Source of the DNA: Sordaria brevicollis
Taxonomy: Eukaryota; Ascomycota; Sordariomycetes; Sordariales; Sordariaceae
NCBI GenBank assembly: GCA_033439795.1
Contig: JAUTDP010000002.1
Coordinates: 4,712,001 to 4,776,000, forward strand
DNA length: 64,000 nt
Reading direction: 5' to 3'
Shown: piece by piece, positions 1 to 11,172 of the stretch
How the letters are laid out: each line of letters begins with the position of its first letter
Numbering within the stretch: position 1 is the stretch's first letter
Notes under the pieces: model-generated
Seen by the model: the letters and a program-made list of their open reading frames with translations, nothing else
Database searches by the model: none
Told to the model about the DNA's origin: nothing
Position numbers and translations under genes: made by a program

Positions 1-289
1 GACAAACAACAGCGAAACTTTTGCTCACCTACACGTCTATTCACCTCACTTGACATACTCCATCCGTTTGGGCTTTGTCCAGTCACACTCACCCTCCAAC
101 AACAAGAAAAACAACATCCAACATCCAACACTCCTCTCTGACTCAGCTCAGTTGTCTACACCAATTTATATCTCTCTTGCAGCTTTTCATTGCTTCCTCA
201 ACTCTCTCAGCAACCAGCACGGATATATTTTGCTGTGTTGTTACTCATCTCGAACCCAGGAAAACTACGGCCAAAAGTCTTGAGAAATC
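1..289 (+). promoter_or_regulatory. qde-2 leader / proximal promoter
   Basis: The stretch before the qde-2 start codon is CT/CA-rich and typical of a fungal 5' leader. It holds no convincing coding sequence: short open frames here have no domain-like composition. The transcription start cannot be placed, and the promoter may continue left of the window. Confidence 0.5.
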
Positions 290-3200
290 ATGTCTGACGG
301 ACGTGGCGGCGGACGCGGCGGCGGCGGTCGTGGTGGAGGCGGTCGCGGAGGCGGCGGATACAACGATCGTGGAGGAGGTCGTGGCGGTGGTTACCAAGGC
401 GGCGGTCGCGGCGGCGGTGGAGGTGGCTACCAAGGCGGTGGAGATCGTGGTGGCTACCAAGGTGGTGGTCGCGGCGGCGGCGGCTATCAAGGCGGCGGTC
501 GCGGCGGCGGAGATCGTGGAGGTTATCAAGGCGGCGGTCGCGGCGGCGGAGATCGTGGAGGTTATCAAGGCGGTGGTCGCGGTGGTGGCTTTCGCGGCGG
601 ACGTGGAGGCGGTGATTTTGGACCTCGTGGCCCTGATGTCTACAAGTAAGCTCCTTCATGTCCACTTTTTGAACCCTTCAACCACGATGCTAACATGACC
701 CCAGGGGTATTGACGGTCGTGGTGCCCCAGCTCCCGACACTGAAATCACCAAGCTCGAAAACGAGTGGATCAAAAAGCATGTTGGTAACGACCTGTCCGT
801 TGCGCTGAGCAAGCTTTCCATCACCGACAGGGAAAAGGCCAACCAGTTGCCAATCCGCCCTGGCCATGGCTCAACGGGCACCCAGGTGACACTTTGGACC
901 AACTATTTCAAGCTCAACGTCAAAGTGCCTGGCGTCTACAGGTACAACATCAAGGTGGCCAAAGAGGAGGAAAAACTCAAGGGTGAACCTCCCGAGGTTC
1001 CACCCAAGAAAACCGAGCAGGTGATAGGAAAACTGCTTGAGCAGCTTGGCGCCAACAAGGGACAGGTGGCAATTGCCAGCGACTTCAAGGTGCACCTGGT
1101 AACGGCAAAGCCGCTCTCGATTCCCGCTAAGCGCATTTTCAAGGTGACTTGGACCGAGCCAACTGCCGACAAAAGCTTCACCCCCAAGCCCGAGACTTGG
1201 TTCGTCAAGGTTGAGGAGACTGTCGAAACCTGCGATTTCACTAACGTGCTGAACGACCTTGCGACGCCCGATCCCGCGCTTGATGGAGAGTTCCCAAAGT
1301 ACAACGTGGAACTCGATGCCCTCAACTCCATCGTTGCTCATTTTGCCCGCGCCAGCAACAATATCGCGACGGTGGGGAGGGGACGGTTTTTCGGCTTTAG
1401 TGAAGACCTCGTCGAAGCTTGCTCGCCCCAAGGATCACCCATCACCATCTTGCGTGGATACTTTGCCAGCGTCCGTCCAGCTACCGGACGACTTCTGCTC
1501 AACGCCAACGTCACGCATGCCGTCTTCCGTCCTGGAATTCCAGTCGCAAAGCTGTTCGAAGACCTTGGGCTGGACAGAATGCAGGAGTTGAACAAAGGTG
1601 ACGACAAGCTAAAAAAGATACTCCAAGCGAGGCTTTCCAGGGTCCACAAGATTCTGGCGAAAGCCCGCGTCGAGGTCAAAATGGCAAGCATTGTTGACGG
1701 ACAGATCGTCTACAGAACAGCTTACCGCACGCTCAACGGCCTTGCGCACGCTCTCGACGAAAGAAAGCCCATCCCCGCGCGCAATGGCCGCCCTGCAGTA
1801 AGGCCATCAGACAAGCCACCACTGTTCCAGCACAGCGACAAGATCAGGTTTGGCGGCGCGTCCCAGGTGAAGTTCTACCTGAATGCACCGCAGAAGAAAG
1901 ATGGCACCACCCCTCCTCCCCCTCCCCCCAATTGCAAGTACGGCGAATACGTCACAGTCCAGAAATACTACTGTGAGCGGTACGGGACGATGCCAAAGCC
2001 TCAATTCCCTCTGCTCAACATTGGCAGTTCTGAAAAGGCTATCTATGTCTTGGCCGAGCACTGCACGCTTGTCAAGGGCCGCGCTATCAAGACCAAACTG
2101 GATCCGACTGAGTCGGATGCCATGATCAAGTTTGCTGCTAGACCGCCTGCGCAGAACGCCCAGTCTCTCGTGACAAAGGGTAGGCAGACGCTTGGTCTTG
2201 ATAAGAGCGTGACGCTTGACAAGTTCAACGTCTCGGTCGACAAGGAACTCCTTACCGTCGTGGCACGGGAGCTTCCGGCACCGAAGCTCAAGTACTCTTC
2301 GAGCAACAAACCATTGGAGCCGCAAAATGGCCAGTGGAATCTCAAGGCTCAGAAAGTGGCCATGCCTAACCCGATTCCAATCAGAAATTGGACCTACTTG
2401 GAATTCCGGCGCAGGAACGCCCAGAGTAATCCTGCTGCCATGAACCAGGCCATGGCCAATTTCTTCAAGTGGATGAAGGACACGGGTGTCAACCTCGCGG
2501 CCCCTACACCCCCGGGCCATTCCTTTGAGGTTCCAGACGATGAGGCCAGTTTTGAAAAGACAGTGGGTGGGATCATGAAGCAAAAGCGCGACCTCCTGGT
2601 GGTGGTTCTACCTTACAAGGATACTCAGCTTTACGCTTGGATCAAGAAGGCTGCTGATGTCACATACGGCGTCCATACCGTTTGCGTCGTGGCTGAGAGA
2701 TTCCACGGGGGAAGTCCTAGCTACTACGCCAACGTTGCCCTCAAGGTTAACCTCAAGTTTGGCGGCACGAATCACAAGATCGCCACGCCGATTGATCTGA
2801 TCAGCGGCCAAGAGAAGACCATGCTGGTCGGCTATGACGTTACTCACCCGACCAACTTGACTGTTGGACAGAATCCCGAGACAGCTCCCAGTATCGTCGG
2901 CCTGGTCTCAACCATCGACAACAACCTTGGACAGTGGCCTGCGATGGTCTGGAACAACCCCCGCGGCCAGGAATCCATGACGGAAAAGTTCACGGCCAAA
3001 TTCATGACCCGTCTCGAACTCTGGCGGAAACACAACAAGGACCTGCCCACCAAGATCCTGATCTTCCGCGACGGCGTCTCCGAGGGTCAGTTCCTGATGG
3101 TCATCAACCAGGAGCTCCCCCTGATCCGCGCCGCCTGCGCCAAGCTGTACAAAGGCGGCAAAGTCCCGCCCATCACTTTGATCGTGTCCGTCAAGCGCCA

Positions 3201-3663
3201 CCAGACGCGCTTCTTCCCCACGGACCCGGGCCACGTGGACAGATCCAAGAGTCCCAAGGAGGGCACAGTCGTCGACCGCGGCGTGACCAACGTCCGCTAC
3301 TGGGACTTCTTTTTGCAGGCGCACGCTTCCCTCCAGGGTACCGCCCGCTCGGCCCACTACACGGTCCTGGTGGACGAGATCTTCAGGCCCAAGTACGGCG
3401 CCAACGCGGCCAACATGCTGGAGAAGCTGACGCACGACCTGTGCTACCTCTTTGGCCGCGCCACCAAGGCCGTCAGCATCTGTCCTCCCGCGTACTATGC
3501 CGACCTGGTGTGCGACCGCGCGCGCATCCACCAGAAGGCGCTCTTTGAGGCCATTGATAACCCCAGCGATGATGCGGGGTCCGTCAAGTCGGATGATTTC
3601 ACAAGGGGTGAGCAGATGGGGTCGGTGCATGAGAGGCTCAGGGATTCTATGTACTATATCTAG
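290..3663 (+). CDS. qde-2: Argonaute protein QDE-2 (RNA silencing, quelling)
   Basis: Model: exons 290-645 and 705-3663 (GTAAG/CAG intron, frame kept), 1104 aa. Argonautes bind small RNAs and slice complementary RNA; QDE-2 is the effector of Neurospora quelling and acts with Dicers and the QIP nuclease. Residues 1-118 are an RGG/GGYQGGG-repeat tail, presumably an RNA- or protein-contact region. Then come the N domain, the PAZ region (roughly 400-600, with a run of prolines near 525), MID and PIWI. PIWI catalytic residues are visible: D830 in GYDVTHPT, D908 in FRDGVSEGQ, and D1052 in PPAYYADLVCDRAR, where animal Argonautes often have His. I recall the literature numbering the first catalytic Asp as 664; that would put residue 1 at base 847, which is TTG here, so I prefer the upstream ATG at 290. 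The family is certain; the exact N-terminus is less so. Confidence 0.95.
300..620 (+). repeat. in-frame RGG/GGYQGGG-coding minisatellite
   Basis: G+C-rich tandem repeats encode repeated GGYQGGGRGGG(DR) units in the first exon of qde-2. Several copies are nearly identical (for example around 500-535 and 540-570), so copy number is likely to vary between strains. It creates long open frames on both strands that are shadows of this one. Confidence 0.85.
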
Positions 3664-4007
3664 GCTTGCCCTAGGTCTAGGTACTAGCGTGGGAAGCGGG
3701 CGGGAAGATTGATATTGGTACTGGAGGATGGGAAGTTGATGATTGGAGGAGGTTCTTTCTTCTTGCAAGAAAGAAAGAATTTAATTGGGAAAAAAAGGGG
3801 GGGAATATATCATAGGGAAAATAAGAATAAAGGATAATAGCGAATAAGGAGGGGATATGGAGGGAAAAGATACTGGGTATCGCGATAGCGGAAGAGAAAG
3901 TAAATAGATTAAAAAAAAAATGGTATTTATGACTTGCATGATTCTGATTCGATTGTGGATGTGATGATTGTGAAGTCAATGTGATTTGGTGTTGTGTTGT
4001 GGTATTA

Positions 4008-4410
4008 GCGGATCGTGTTTATGTATGCCATGCATCAGTCGATGCATTGTCCTCGGCTTATATCGAGGTTGAGTTTGATTCGAAGAGTTGATGTCGTTGG
4101 GCGGCTGTCTGCCCGGATCGTGTTCATATATGCCATGCCATGCAGCAGTTCATGCAGTGTATAGTCCTCAAACTGTAGTAAGGATGGACGAGATCGATCC
4201 GTGAAGTTGATACATTATTGAGTGGCTATTTTTCCTGAATCGAATTCATGTATGCCATGCATTAGTCGATGCATTGTCCTCGGCTTGTATCGAAAATGGG
4301 TCAGATTTGTAAAGTCAATGTGTACTTTCGGTTGCTGTCACTCCGCATCGTTCTTATGTATGCCATGCCATGCACCAGTCGATGCATTATCCTCGACTTG
4401 TGTCGATGAT
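4008..4410. repeat. four degenerate copies of a ~105-bp spaced repeat
   Basis: The core TGTATGCCATGC, then CAGTCGATGCATTGTCC, then TCGRCTTGTATCGA recurs near 4020-4065, 4120-4175, 4248-4292 and 4355-4405. The sequence between cores differs more. Each core holds the palindrome-like GATGCAT and duplicated CCATG steps. It may lie in the qde-2 3' UTR or downstream. No family is recognised. Confidence 0.75.
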
Positions 4411-5059
4411 GAATGTACCGTATATTCTCAGGTAATTCAGATTCCAGCTCGGTCCGGGTCCGGCAACGCAGGGTTGAAGGTCTATCTTGTCAGTTGCGTT
4501 TGGCTGTATGTCTCTAGATGGGTAGATTTAGATGCAAATGGCAGAGGTATAACTCTGCGTTGCCAGACCAAGCTGAGATCTGAATTACACGAGAATATAC
4601 AGTAATTTCGTAATGTAGATATTGGCTGTTTTCTCGGATACATAGTGGTACGGATGGTGATAAACTGAAGATTTGAATGAAGCATAATGGCGTACCTAGC
4701 CAGGTATATACCGTACCGTAGTGGTACTACTACAGCCTAGGTCTAGGGTGACTAGGTACCTCCAGTACTAACTAGTAGGGAGTGGGAGAAGGTTGATGGA
4801 GATTAGAGGGAGGTGCTATGGGAAGGGTAATGAGTGAAAGATACATGTATTGTTTGGTTCCAGACACTCTACATACATGTACATGTGCTTGAGAGTGTTT
4901 AGTTGTGTTGTGTGTGATTGAAAGTTGAGGGTATGTCAAATTGGGTGGTTGGTGCGTGAAGTGGACTATGTTGAGGGTTTACATGTAGACATGTAGGGAG
5001 AAAAGAGGAAAAGGGGCGGAAAGAGAAAAAGGGTGAAAAGATTGTATGCGGGGGAGTAT

Positions 5060-5255
5060 GGTTTGGCATGGCATGGTATGGTAAGTAGTCTGTAAGTAGG
5101 TAAGTACCTACCTATTCTTATAATATGTGTATACCGTGCATTCGGTTCCATTTCTATTCCTTCGACAGTACATAGCACCAGATGGCTGTGGTGTGGCGTG
5201 GCGTGGCGTGTAGTGCATAGCATGGCATGGTATGGCATAGCATGGCATAACATTG
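5060..5255. repeat. pentanucleotide CATGG/TGGCA microsatellite tracts
   Basis: Two interrupted tracts of GGCAT/GGCGT units (about 5065-5090 and 5195-5250) flank a segment with TAAGTAGGTAAGTACCTACC. They are simple-sequence DNA and the short open frames over them are artefacts. Confidence 0.7.
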
Positions 5256-5522
5256 TGGCAGGTATCTCCCAATGTACTTAACATACAACAAAGGGGCGGA
5301 CTTTTCCCATAATCGTGATAGAACAATATCCCATTCAATTCCAATCGCCAAATCTAGTTCCAAACCCAAGTCCCAGAACTCCTGGCTAAACACGGTATCA
5401 AACTCCCAGCTAAAGAGACACCATAGATTTAACGGCTAGACATACAAGATAACGGCCAAGTAACAGGGATATAATTAACGTAACAAGTGAAGAGATGTTG
5501 TAGAGGCGATAGGTGGTAGATA

Positions 5523-8097
5523 TTATTCGGCGGCGAAATATCGTTTCGTCCTGCTTTTCGTCTGCTGAGCCTTGATTTCCGGCGGGACGATGGTGTGGTG
5601 GACGACGTGCGGACGGTAGACGGCGTCTACTGGTGGCATCCTGTTTAGGCATGTCATGTTAGTACTTGTACGTTGTTGTCTTGAAGGTTCCGTATGGTTG
5701 GTTGGACGGAAGTTTGAGAGAGCAGGCATGGATGGATGGTGCTGGATCGAGGGTGATGGGAAAGAGGGTGGAGGAAAAGATGGGAGGGGACAATCAGAGA
5801 AGAGAAGAAAGGGGTGATTGTGATGTTACAGAGAAAGGAAAGTCGGAAGAGCGGAGGACAGGGGAAGTGGAACGGTAAGATAGAAACAAAAAAGAAGAAA
5901 AAAAACTAACCAATCATCCAAACTCAACGGGAAATACTCATATAACAAATCCGCCGCCGTCGTCTCCAACGAAGGACTTCCAAGACTTTCCTTCTCTTTT
6001 TGTTCTTTCTGTTCCCTCAGCTTAGTCTCCCCCAGATCAAGATCAAGATCAAGATCCATACCCTGACCAGACCCTGCCAAAGATCCCATCCCAAGTCCGA
6101 GACCAAGACCTACCATCCCCCTTCCAGAGGAGATGGATTCTTTCTTTACATGACCTGACTTCGGGTATAGGGGGCTCTTCATATTCTCCCCTCCCGATCC
6201 AGAGCTAGTCCTATTGAGTGGTGGACTTCGTTGTTGATCATCGTCTAACAGCGAGAGACTGATCGGCATGGAACCAGCTGTTGGTAGCGGGATACTCGGT
6301 ATTGAAGCCGTTGAGGATTTACTTCTGTGATGTCCCCTGTATTGGGCTGAGGGTGTTAGGTTGTTGTTGTTGTTTCTTCGGGAACCGCCGTTGTTGAGGT
6401 CTGATGAGGAAGATCCCCATGAGGGTATTGGTGGTCGTGAACCAGGGTTAGGTGAGACGGAGGAAGAGCAGGACATGGCTAGTTTCTTGTTGGGATGCTG
6501 TTGGTGTTGTTGAGGGTTGGGTGAGGTGCTGAAGGGTTGTGGTGTGGGGGTGGTTGAGGACCAGTCTTGAGGCTGTCGATGAATGTCAGTTAGCCGATGG
6601 TTGGCGGAGAGAGGACTTGGACGAGAGTAGCATACCTGATTCCCGGGCAAAGATTGAAACCTCTGCAACAACTCTTGCTGACTCTGTCCCTGTTGTTGCT
6701 GCTTCCCATTCCCATTCCCATTACCAACAGACCCCTCCGTACTCGTCCGTTGTAACATCCCCTTCCTCTCTCCCGTGAGCGGTACATCCCGTCTACTATC
6801 AAAATTCCTCGGACTCCTCCCCCTCACAATCACCGGCCCGGACTGAATCTCCGCCAACTTAATCAGCTTATCCCCCGTCTCCTCCACAGTCTTTGCCAAC
6901 AAATTAATCTGCACCACATAATGCTGCTGCAACCCCTTCCTCCGTCCATTATTCGCCGTAGCATGCTTAAACTGCAACCGCTTCCACGCCACCGGTATCG
7001 ACACCCTATTCCCGTCTCCATCAATCTCTTGCCCCGAAGCCAAGTCAAGTAACTGCTTTGGTGGCGTCGTGGCGGTTTTTGATGGTTCCTCCTGTTGTTG
7101 TCCTTGTTGTCCTCCGTTTCCTCCAGCTGCTGTGGAAAGAGCAGCAGGATTGCTGCTCTTCCACGGGATGCTGATAATCTCGGTTTGTTTCCCTTCGATT
7201 GACTCCAAGGCGGTGATGGAGGCCCATAGTTCTTTGATTTGGACTTGTCTTCCTCCTCCTCCTCCTCCTCCTCCTTCAGTATTTGCCTTGTCATCGTTCA
7301 CCAGGAGAGAACAATGCAATGCGTGCCGAGGCAAGGTTATCTGCCCTGTGCACTGCCAGAGGTTTCTTCGGTAGCAGGTTAACTCCAATGGTCTTGGGCC
7401 CATTCCTTGCCCTTGGGTCTGCCCCTGCCCACCCTGTGCTGTCCCTGGGTCGCCAGGCGTGTTACTGGCAAAAACATCCTCGGCAACGAAAAACATGCCG
7501 TATAACTCGGCCGTCATGTTCAAGTCTGCGAACCGGCCCGTCTCAGAGTCGACAAGCGTTGCTTGCCCCGAAGGAATGGGTGGGCTGAATCCCAGCAACT
7601 TGTTATCAAGGATGTCGGAGGGGGAGTCGACTTCATGGGTGGTGATTTTGTTGAGAGCGGCTTCGGCTTCGGCAGCGATGGGGCCAACATTGATATGGCT
7701 GCTGGGCCCCCCAACGGCTGGGAGGTTGTAGGCTGTGTGACTGCCATGGTGGCTGTGGGTGTGGACTTGTGAATGCGCCACGGGCAGTGGAGGGTAGGAT
7801 GTCGTCGTGGAGAAGGGGTCTTCGAAGGTGAAGTTGTCAAAGTCGTAGGCGGAGGGGGTGAAGTCGAGGCCGGTGTTGACATCACTGTGTGTGTGGTGAG
7901 GAAGTTAGTGATTGCCAATGACTTGCTACCGTACGAAAGGAAACATACAGAAGCGTTTCATCAAAGCTAAACGGATCGCCCATGCCCATCCCCATTCCCA
8001 TGTTCATCGGTTGACCAGCAGCATTCAGCCCGAGGGCGTCGGCGGTATTAGCCGTTTGGCCATTGTTGAGATGTGGTATGGAGTTGTAGCTGGCCAT
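5523..8097 (-). CDS. ron-1: Ndt80/PhoG-like transcription factor, RON1 type
   Basis: Model (minus): 8097-7949, 7884-6636, 6572-5911, 5640-5523; 725 aa. The second intron (63 nt, in frame) has GTATGC, CTAAC and CAG. The last exon gives a conserved-looking C-terminus ending KRYFAAE. The Ndt80 DNA-binding fold spans about residues 145-415, with TAELYGMFF, LTCYRRNLWQCTGQITLPR, VAWKRLQFKHATANNGRRKGLQQHY and the closing GRSPRNF. Two low-complexity insertions interrupt it: poly-Gly near 253 and a Gln/Gly run near 305. The second half is Ser/Pro/Gln/Asn-rich, with a DLDLDLDLGE stretch. Fungi have several Ndt80 paralogues (in Neurospora vib-1 and fsd-1). Its place beside GlcNAc-catabolic genes matches RON1, the regulator of that cluster described in Trichoderma reesei. 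The family is clear from sequence; the RON1 assignment rests on context. Confidence 0.85.
7248..7276. repeat. (CCT)n microsatellite coding for poly-Gly
   Basis: A run of CCT triplets on the plus strand encodes eight consecutive glycines inside the DNA-binding domain of the minus-strand Ndt80-like protein. It probably sits in a surface loop and is prone to length change. Confidence 0.8.
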
Positions 8098-9163
8098 TGC
8101 ATCGTCATTCGTCGTGGTCTAACAGATTAGTGTGTAAATGGGCCGAATTCGCGATTCGAGATCGGTTGCCCTCGTGTGTTTGTGTCGATCGCGGTGACGA
8201 ATAACAACGGTGGCTAGACTGATTCGAGTGGTGATCTGGCTTCGAAAGAGATCCCGGGATAACGGTGGTCGCTTATGCCTTGCCGCTTCTGAAACACATG
8301 GTGTGCCCGGGTTGTCGAAGGCCTTCGTTCAATCGGCTGAAGCTGAGGCTGACGAAATCGAGGCCTGGACGTGTTGGTCGGCGATGGCGAGAGACGAGAA
8401 TCCTGCTATCATTGGGAGTGTCGTTCGACAGTATCAAGGGTCTTGTCGAGATTGCGTGCGCCGTGTGATCAGTCGAGGCAGAATGGGTTGCGACGGGACG
8501 GGTAAGAGTGTGGTCGTATTATCGTTGTCGGCGGCTTGCACCAACTGATCCAATCGCGGGCATGTTAGTGAGGCCAGGCCAGAGAGGCTGTGATCGACAG
8601 CTGTATCTGCAGCAGTTATAGTGTTCAGAAAGAGGCCAACTGGCGAGGCCATGGTAGTGTCGTACAGAATATTGGCTGCCAAGACAACATCCCGCTGGGG
8701 GGTTGGTGGTGTGTCAGTGTGCCGTGTGTGCCAAACATCCAATTCGCACCGAGAACTCTAGCGAATCGGGTTACACAGACCCCTCACATTTGTCGCTATC
8801 AGAGTCAATCGCGTTTCAGGGTCATTACCGTGTTGTTGGAGGGCATCTTTTTGTTCATGACAGACTGACGAGAGCGTCAATGGCATCCTGAAGAGAGGAC
8901 GGAAAGAAAGAAAGAAAGAAACTCGAGGACCCCAGACGGGACAAGTGGATACTTTCGTCCCGTCAAGAGTGGAGTCTGGGGTTCCCGACGAACACAGTGC
9001 CAATTAAACACCAGTATTTAAGAGTCCCCGAGGACATCGTCGCGAGAACCTCGATGGCCTCAAGACAGCCAAACGATGAACAAAAAAGTCGAGAAAGTGG
9101 TTACCCTAGGAAAGTCCAGAGAAGCTAGGGCAGTGACCAAAAAGACAAAAGCACGAAAAAAAA
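8098..9163. promoter_or_regulatory. upstream region of the Ndt80-like gene
   Basis: About 1 kb between the Ndt80-like start codon and the 5S rRNA gene. It should hold the promoter and leader of the minus-strand regulator. Short AAAG runs occur near 8900-8925. I see no credible protein gene and could not assign specific factor sites. Confidence 0.5.
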
Positions 9164-9165
9164 AA
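9156..9165 (-). terminator. Pol III T-run terminator of the 5S rRNA gene
   Basis: Ten consecutive T on the minus strand (A on plus) directly follow the 3' end of the 5S gene, the usual RNA polymerase III stop signal. Confidence 0.8.
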
Positions 9166-9283
9166 CATACAACACCAGGGATTCGCTGGTCGTCACCGAC
9201 CCAACTACTAGTCTGGCCCTCACTGGCTTATCTATGGGAGAGCGGACGGGATCCCGAGTTTTCCAGTGGGTATGGTCGTATGT
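9164..9283 (-). rRNA. 5S ribosomal RNA
   Basis: The minus strand reads as a Neurospora-type 5S rRNA: it starts ACATACGACCATACCCACTG at 9283, contains GGGATCCCGTCCGCTCTCCC and the internal control region, and ends CCCTGGTGTTGTATGT. It is about 119-120 nt, with no visible damage. The ends pair (ACATACGACC with GGTGTTGTATGT). A T-run follows on the minus strand (A-run 9156-9165 on plus), as expected for a Pol III terminator. Neurospora scatters single 5S genes over the genome instead of placing them in arrays, and this is one such copy between two protein genes. Confidence 0.95.
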
Positions 9284-9308
9284 GCTTTTTCTTGCTTTCA
9301 GTAACCCT

Positions 9309-9314
9309 TATATA
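9309..9314 (-). promoter_or_regulatory. TATA element of the 5S rRNA gene
   Basis: TATATA lies 26-31 bases upstream of the 5S start on the minus strand. Neurospora 5S genes are known to need an upstream TATA-like element near this position as well as internal promoter boxes. Confidence 0.7.
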
Positions 9315-9340
9315 CACAAAGCTAGATTGTATTCTGACGT

Positions 9341-11172
9341 CTATGCCATCTCCTTCTCTCCTACCTTCACCCTTTGCTCCTCCTCGACCACTCCCGCCAA
9401 CGACACAGCCGCTCCCAGTAACGAACTTTCTTTGGCCGGAACGAGCTCTATTCTCCTCTCTTTAAGATCATGCCCGGCCGAGTTAATTAGCTGGTCCAGA
9501 TACAGCTGTAGAGTCTCCTTATAATTGGGGAAGTGGGAGATGACGGAACCCGTATAACCCACGGTAGTCTTCTCTATCCCTAACTCGACTGCCGTTTCCT
9601 CGCTAAAGGGTGACTCCGGCTGAAGCCCGTCCAGCAAGGTCTGTTCGGCTTCGTTCTTCAGCTCCCATAGCGCAAACAACGAGGCAGCTACGATGGCAGC
9701 TGATCGCTGGGCTATGTAACCCGCTAACTGCTGCATGAATCGCATGTCATCAGTGCTTGGGATACCGGGTGGTAAGTCGTAAAGCTGTGAAAACACTTCG
9801 TTGGCTTTGCCTTTGGAGCTTAGTCCTCTGAAAATGGGAGCGGTGTTAGCAGACTAAGAATAACAAAAGGAAAAGGAAAGGTGCCTTACGCTACCATCAA
9901 TGACATGGTCTCGGTATCCATGGAGTAAGGCTCCAGTAGTAGTGGCGGCATCTCTCCTCCCAGCACATCCGTCGTTCGAATGGCTTCTACCAACGCAATC
10001 CGGAAGACTTCGCCTAGATAATATCCACTGACCGGATGCTCAAGCGGTTGAAAATCTGGTCTGTCGTGGCCAGCTTTCAGGATCATATCCCATCTCGTCA
10101 CGGGGAGAATTCCACCGCCGAACATGCCCAGCTCCGTATTGACCATAACGTGACTCGCTTGCTCGTACCAGCTGTCGGGCCTGTCTCCGAACTTGGCCTT
10201 CCCAACGAGGTTGACCGGGAGGTGGGCGGCAATGTTGACGCCTGTTCCAAGGATCAGCCCGAAACGGGTTGATGGGTTGAGGTATGCTGATGATAGTAGG
10301 GTAGCGTTGGAGTCGTTGACTATCGAGACTACTTCGACATTCACTCCGAGTTCTCGGAAAATCTTGTTACATGTGGCGCCTAGATCATGTCCTATCACTC
10401 CGTCACATGCTAGAAAACTCTTGCCCATGGGGCAAATGTTTCCGCCGTTCGGTGATGTTTGCCTATCATATCGTTAGTCGCCTGACCTTGGGATAATGGG
10501 ACTGATATACGCGACCTACTCAAGTGGGAAGCTCCACGCCAGTCCAATAGGCATTGATTCTCCTGATTCGTATTCCTCCTTCGAAACGTGCCCGGCGTCG
10601 ATTGCCTTCTTCACACCTGCCTCGATCTTGCGTGCCATCCACCTAAAGAACTCGGTCCCTTGAAGCAAGCGGACAGTTTTGTCGATTATGTAGCTGTCCA
10701 TATGAATAATGGTATCGTCACCGTTACTTTGTGCTCCTCGGCCCTTCAGATCCACCAAACCAACTCGAAGTGTCGAACCACCGATGTCAACCGCGAGAAA
10801 TTGGCCATGCTCATGCCCGCCCGGGAGTTGATGGTTGTATGAAGGAAGCATACATGCTGGGTTGCTTTGTTGGCCTTCTCGAAATTGCCTCTTGAGCTTG
10901 TTGGAGAGCAGCAAAAGAGGGTCGTCTTGGTTTGCGCTTGTATCGAAGGAACGTTCGTTTCGTGGGAAACCATAGGTCCCGATTGGTCCGAGAAGAAGTT
11001 GTTGTGCCTCTTTGAGAAACTCCTCCCTGGTCCTTCGAAATGTGTTGGACTGTTTGACTTCTGTTGGATCGCACTTTGGACTTATCCAAAAGGCGAGCAA
11101 GGCTTGAAGGAATGATTTGCCGCGCGAGAGCGATTTGAGAGCAGTTAGTATCATTCGCTTGAGGGATGCCAT
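9341..11172 (-). CDS. hxk-3: hexokinase-family GlcNAc kinase (HXK3/NAG5 type)
   Basis: Model (minus): 11172-10520, 10462-9890, 9827-9341; 570 aa, introns with GTAGGT and GTAAGG donors. The product would phosphorylate GlcNAc with ATP to GlcNAc-6-P. Hexokinase-fold motifs are present: the first phosphate loop LAVDIGGSTLRVGL (near residue 131), the SFPLEQTSPNGGN segment (about 214-225), catalytic Asp268 in VNDSNATLL, and the second phosphate loop LILGTGVN (about 288-294). The loops differ from glucose hexokinases (usually GGTNLR and NDTVGTL), in line with the divergent GlcNAc-kinase branch. Its neighbours are GlcN-6-P deaminase (divergent) and the Ndt80-like regulator. The family is firm; substrate is inferred from divergence and context. 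Confidence 0.88.

Larger units (their letters stand above)
3664..5522. other. gene-free spacer between qde-2 and the Ndt80-like gene
   Basis: The two flanking genes converge here, so the spacer holds both 3' ends. No protein gene is supported. It contains four degenerate copies of a roughly 50-bp motif spaced about 105 bp apart (4008-4410) and pentanucleotide CATGG/TGGCA runs (5065-5090 and 5195-5250), each listed separately. Confidence 0.7.

Noticed and set aside
245..698. Long Ala/Val- or Arg/His-rich frames overlapping the start of qde-2
   Set aside because: They are other-frame readings of the RGG repeat and vanish outside it.
4008..4410. Regularly spaced repeats resembling a CRISPR array
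   Set aside because: The genome is eukaryotic, units are degenerate, the spacing is ~105 bp, and no cas-like gene is near.
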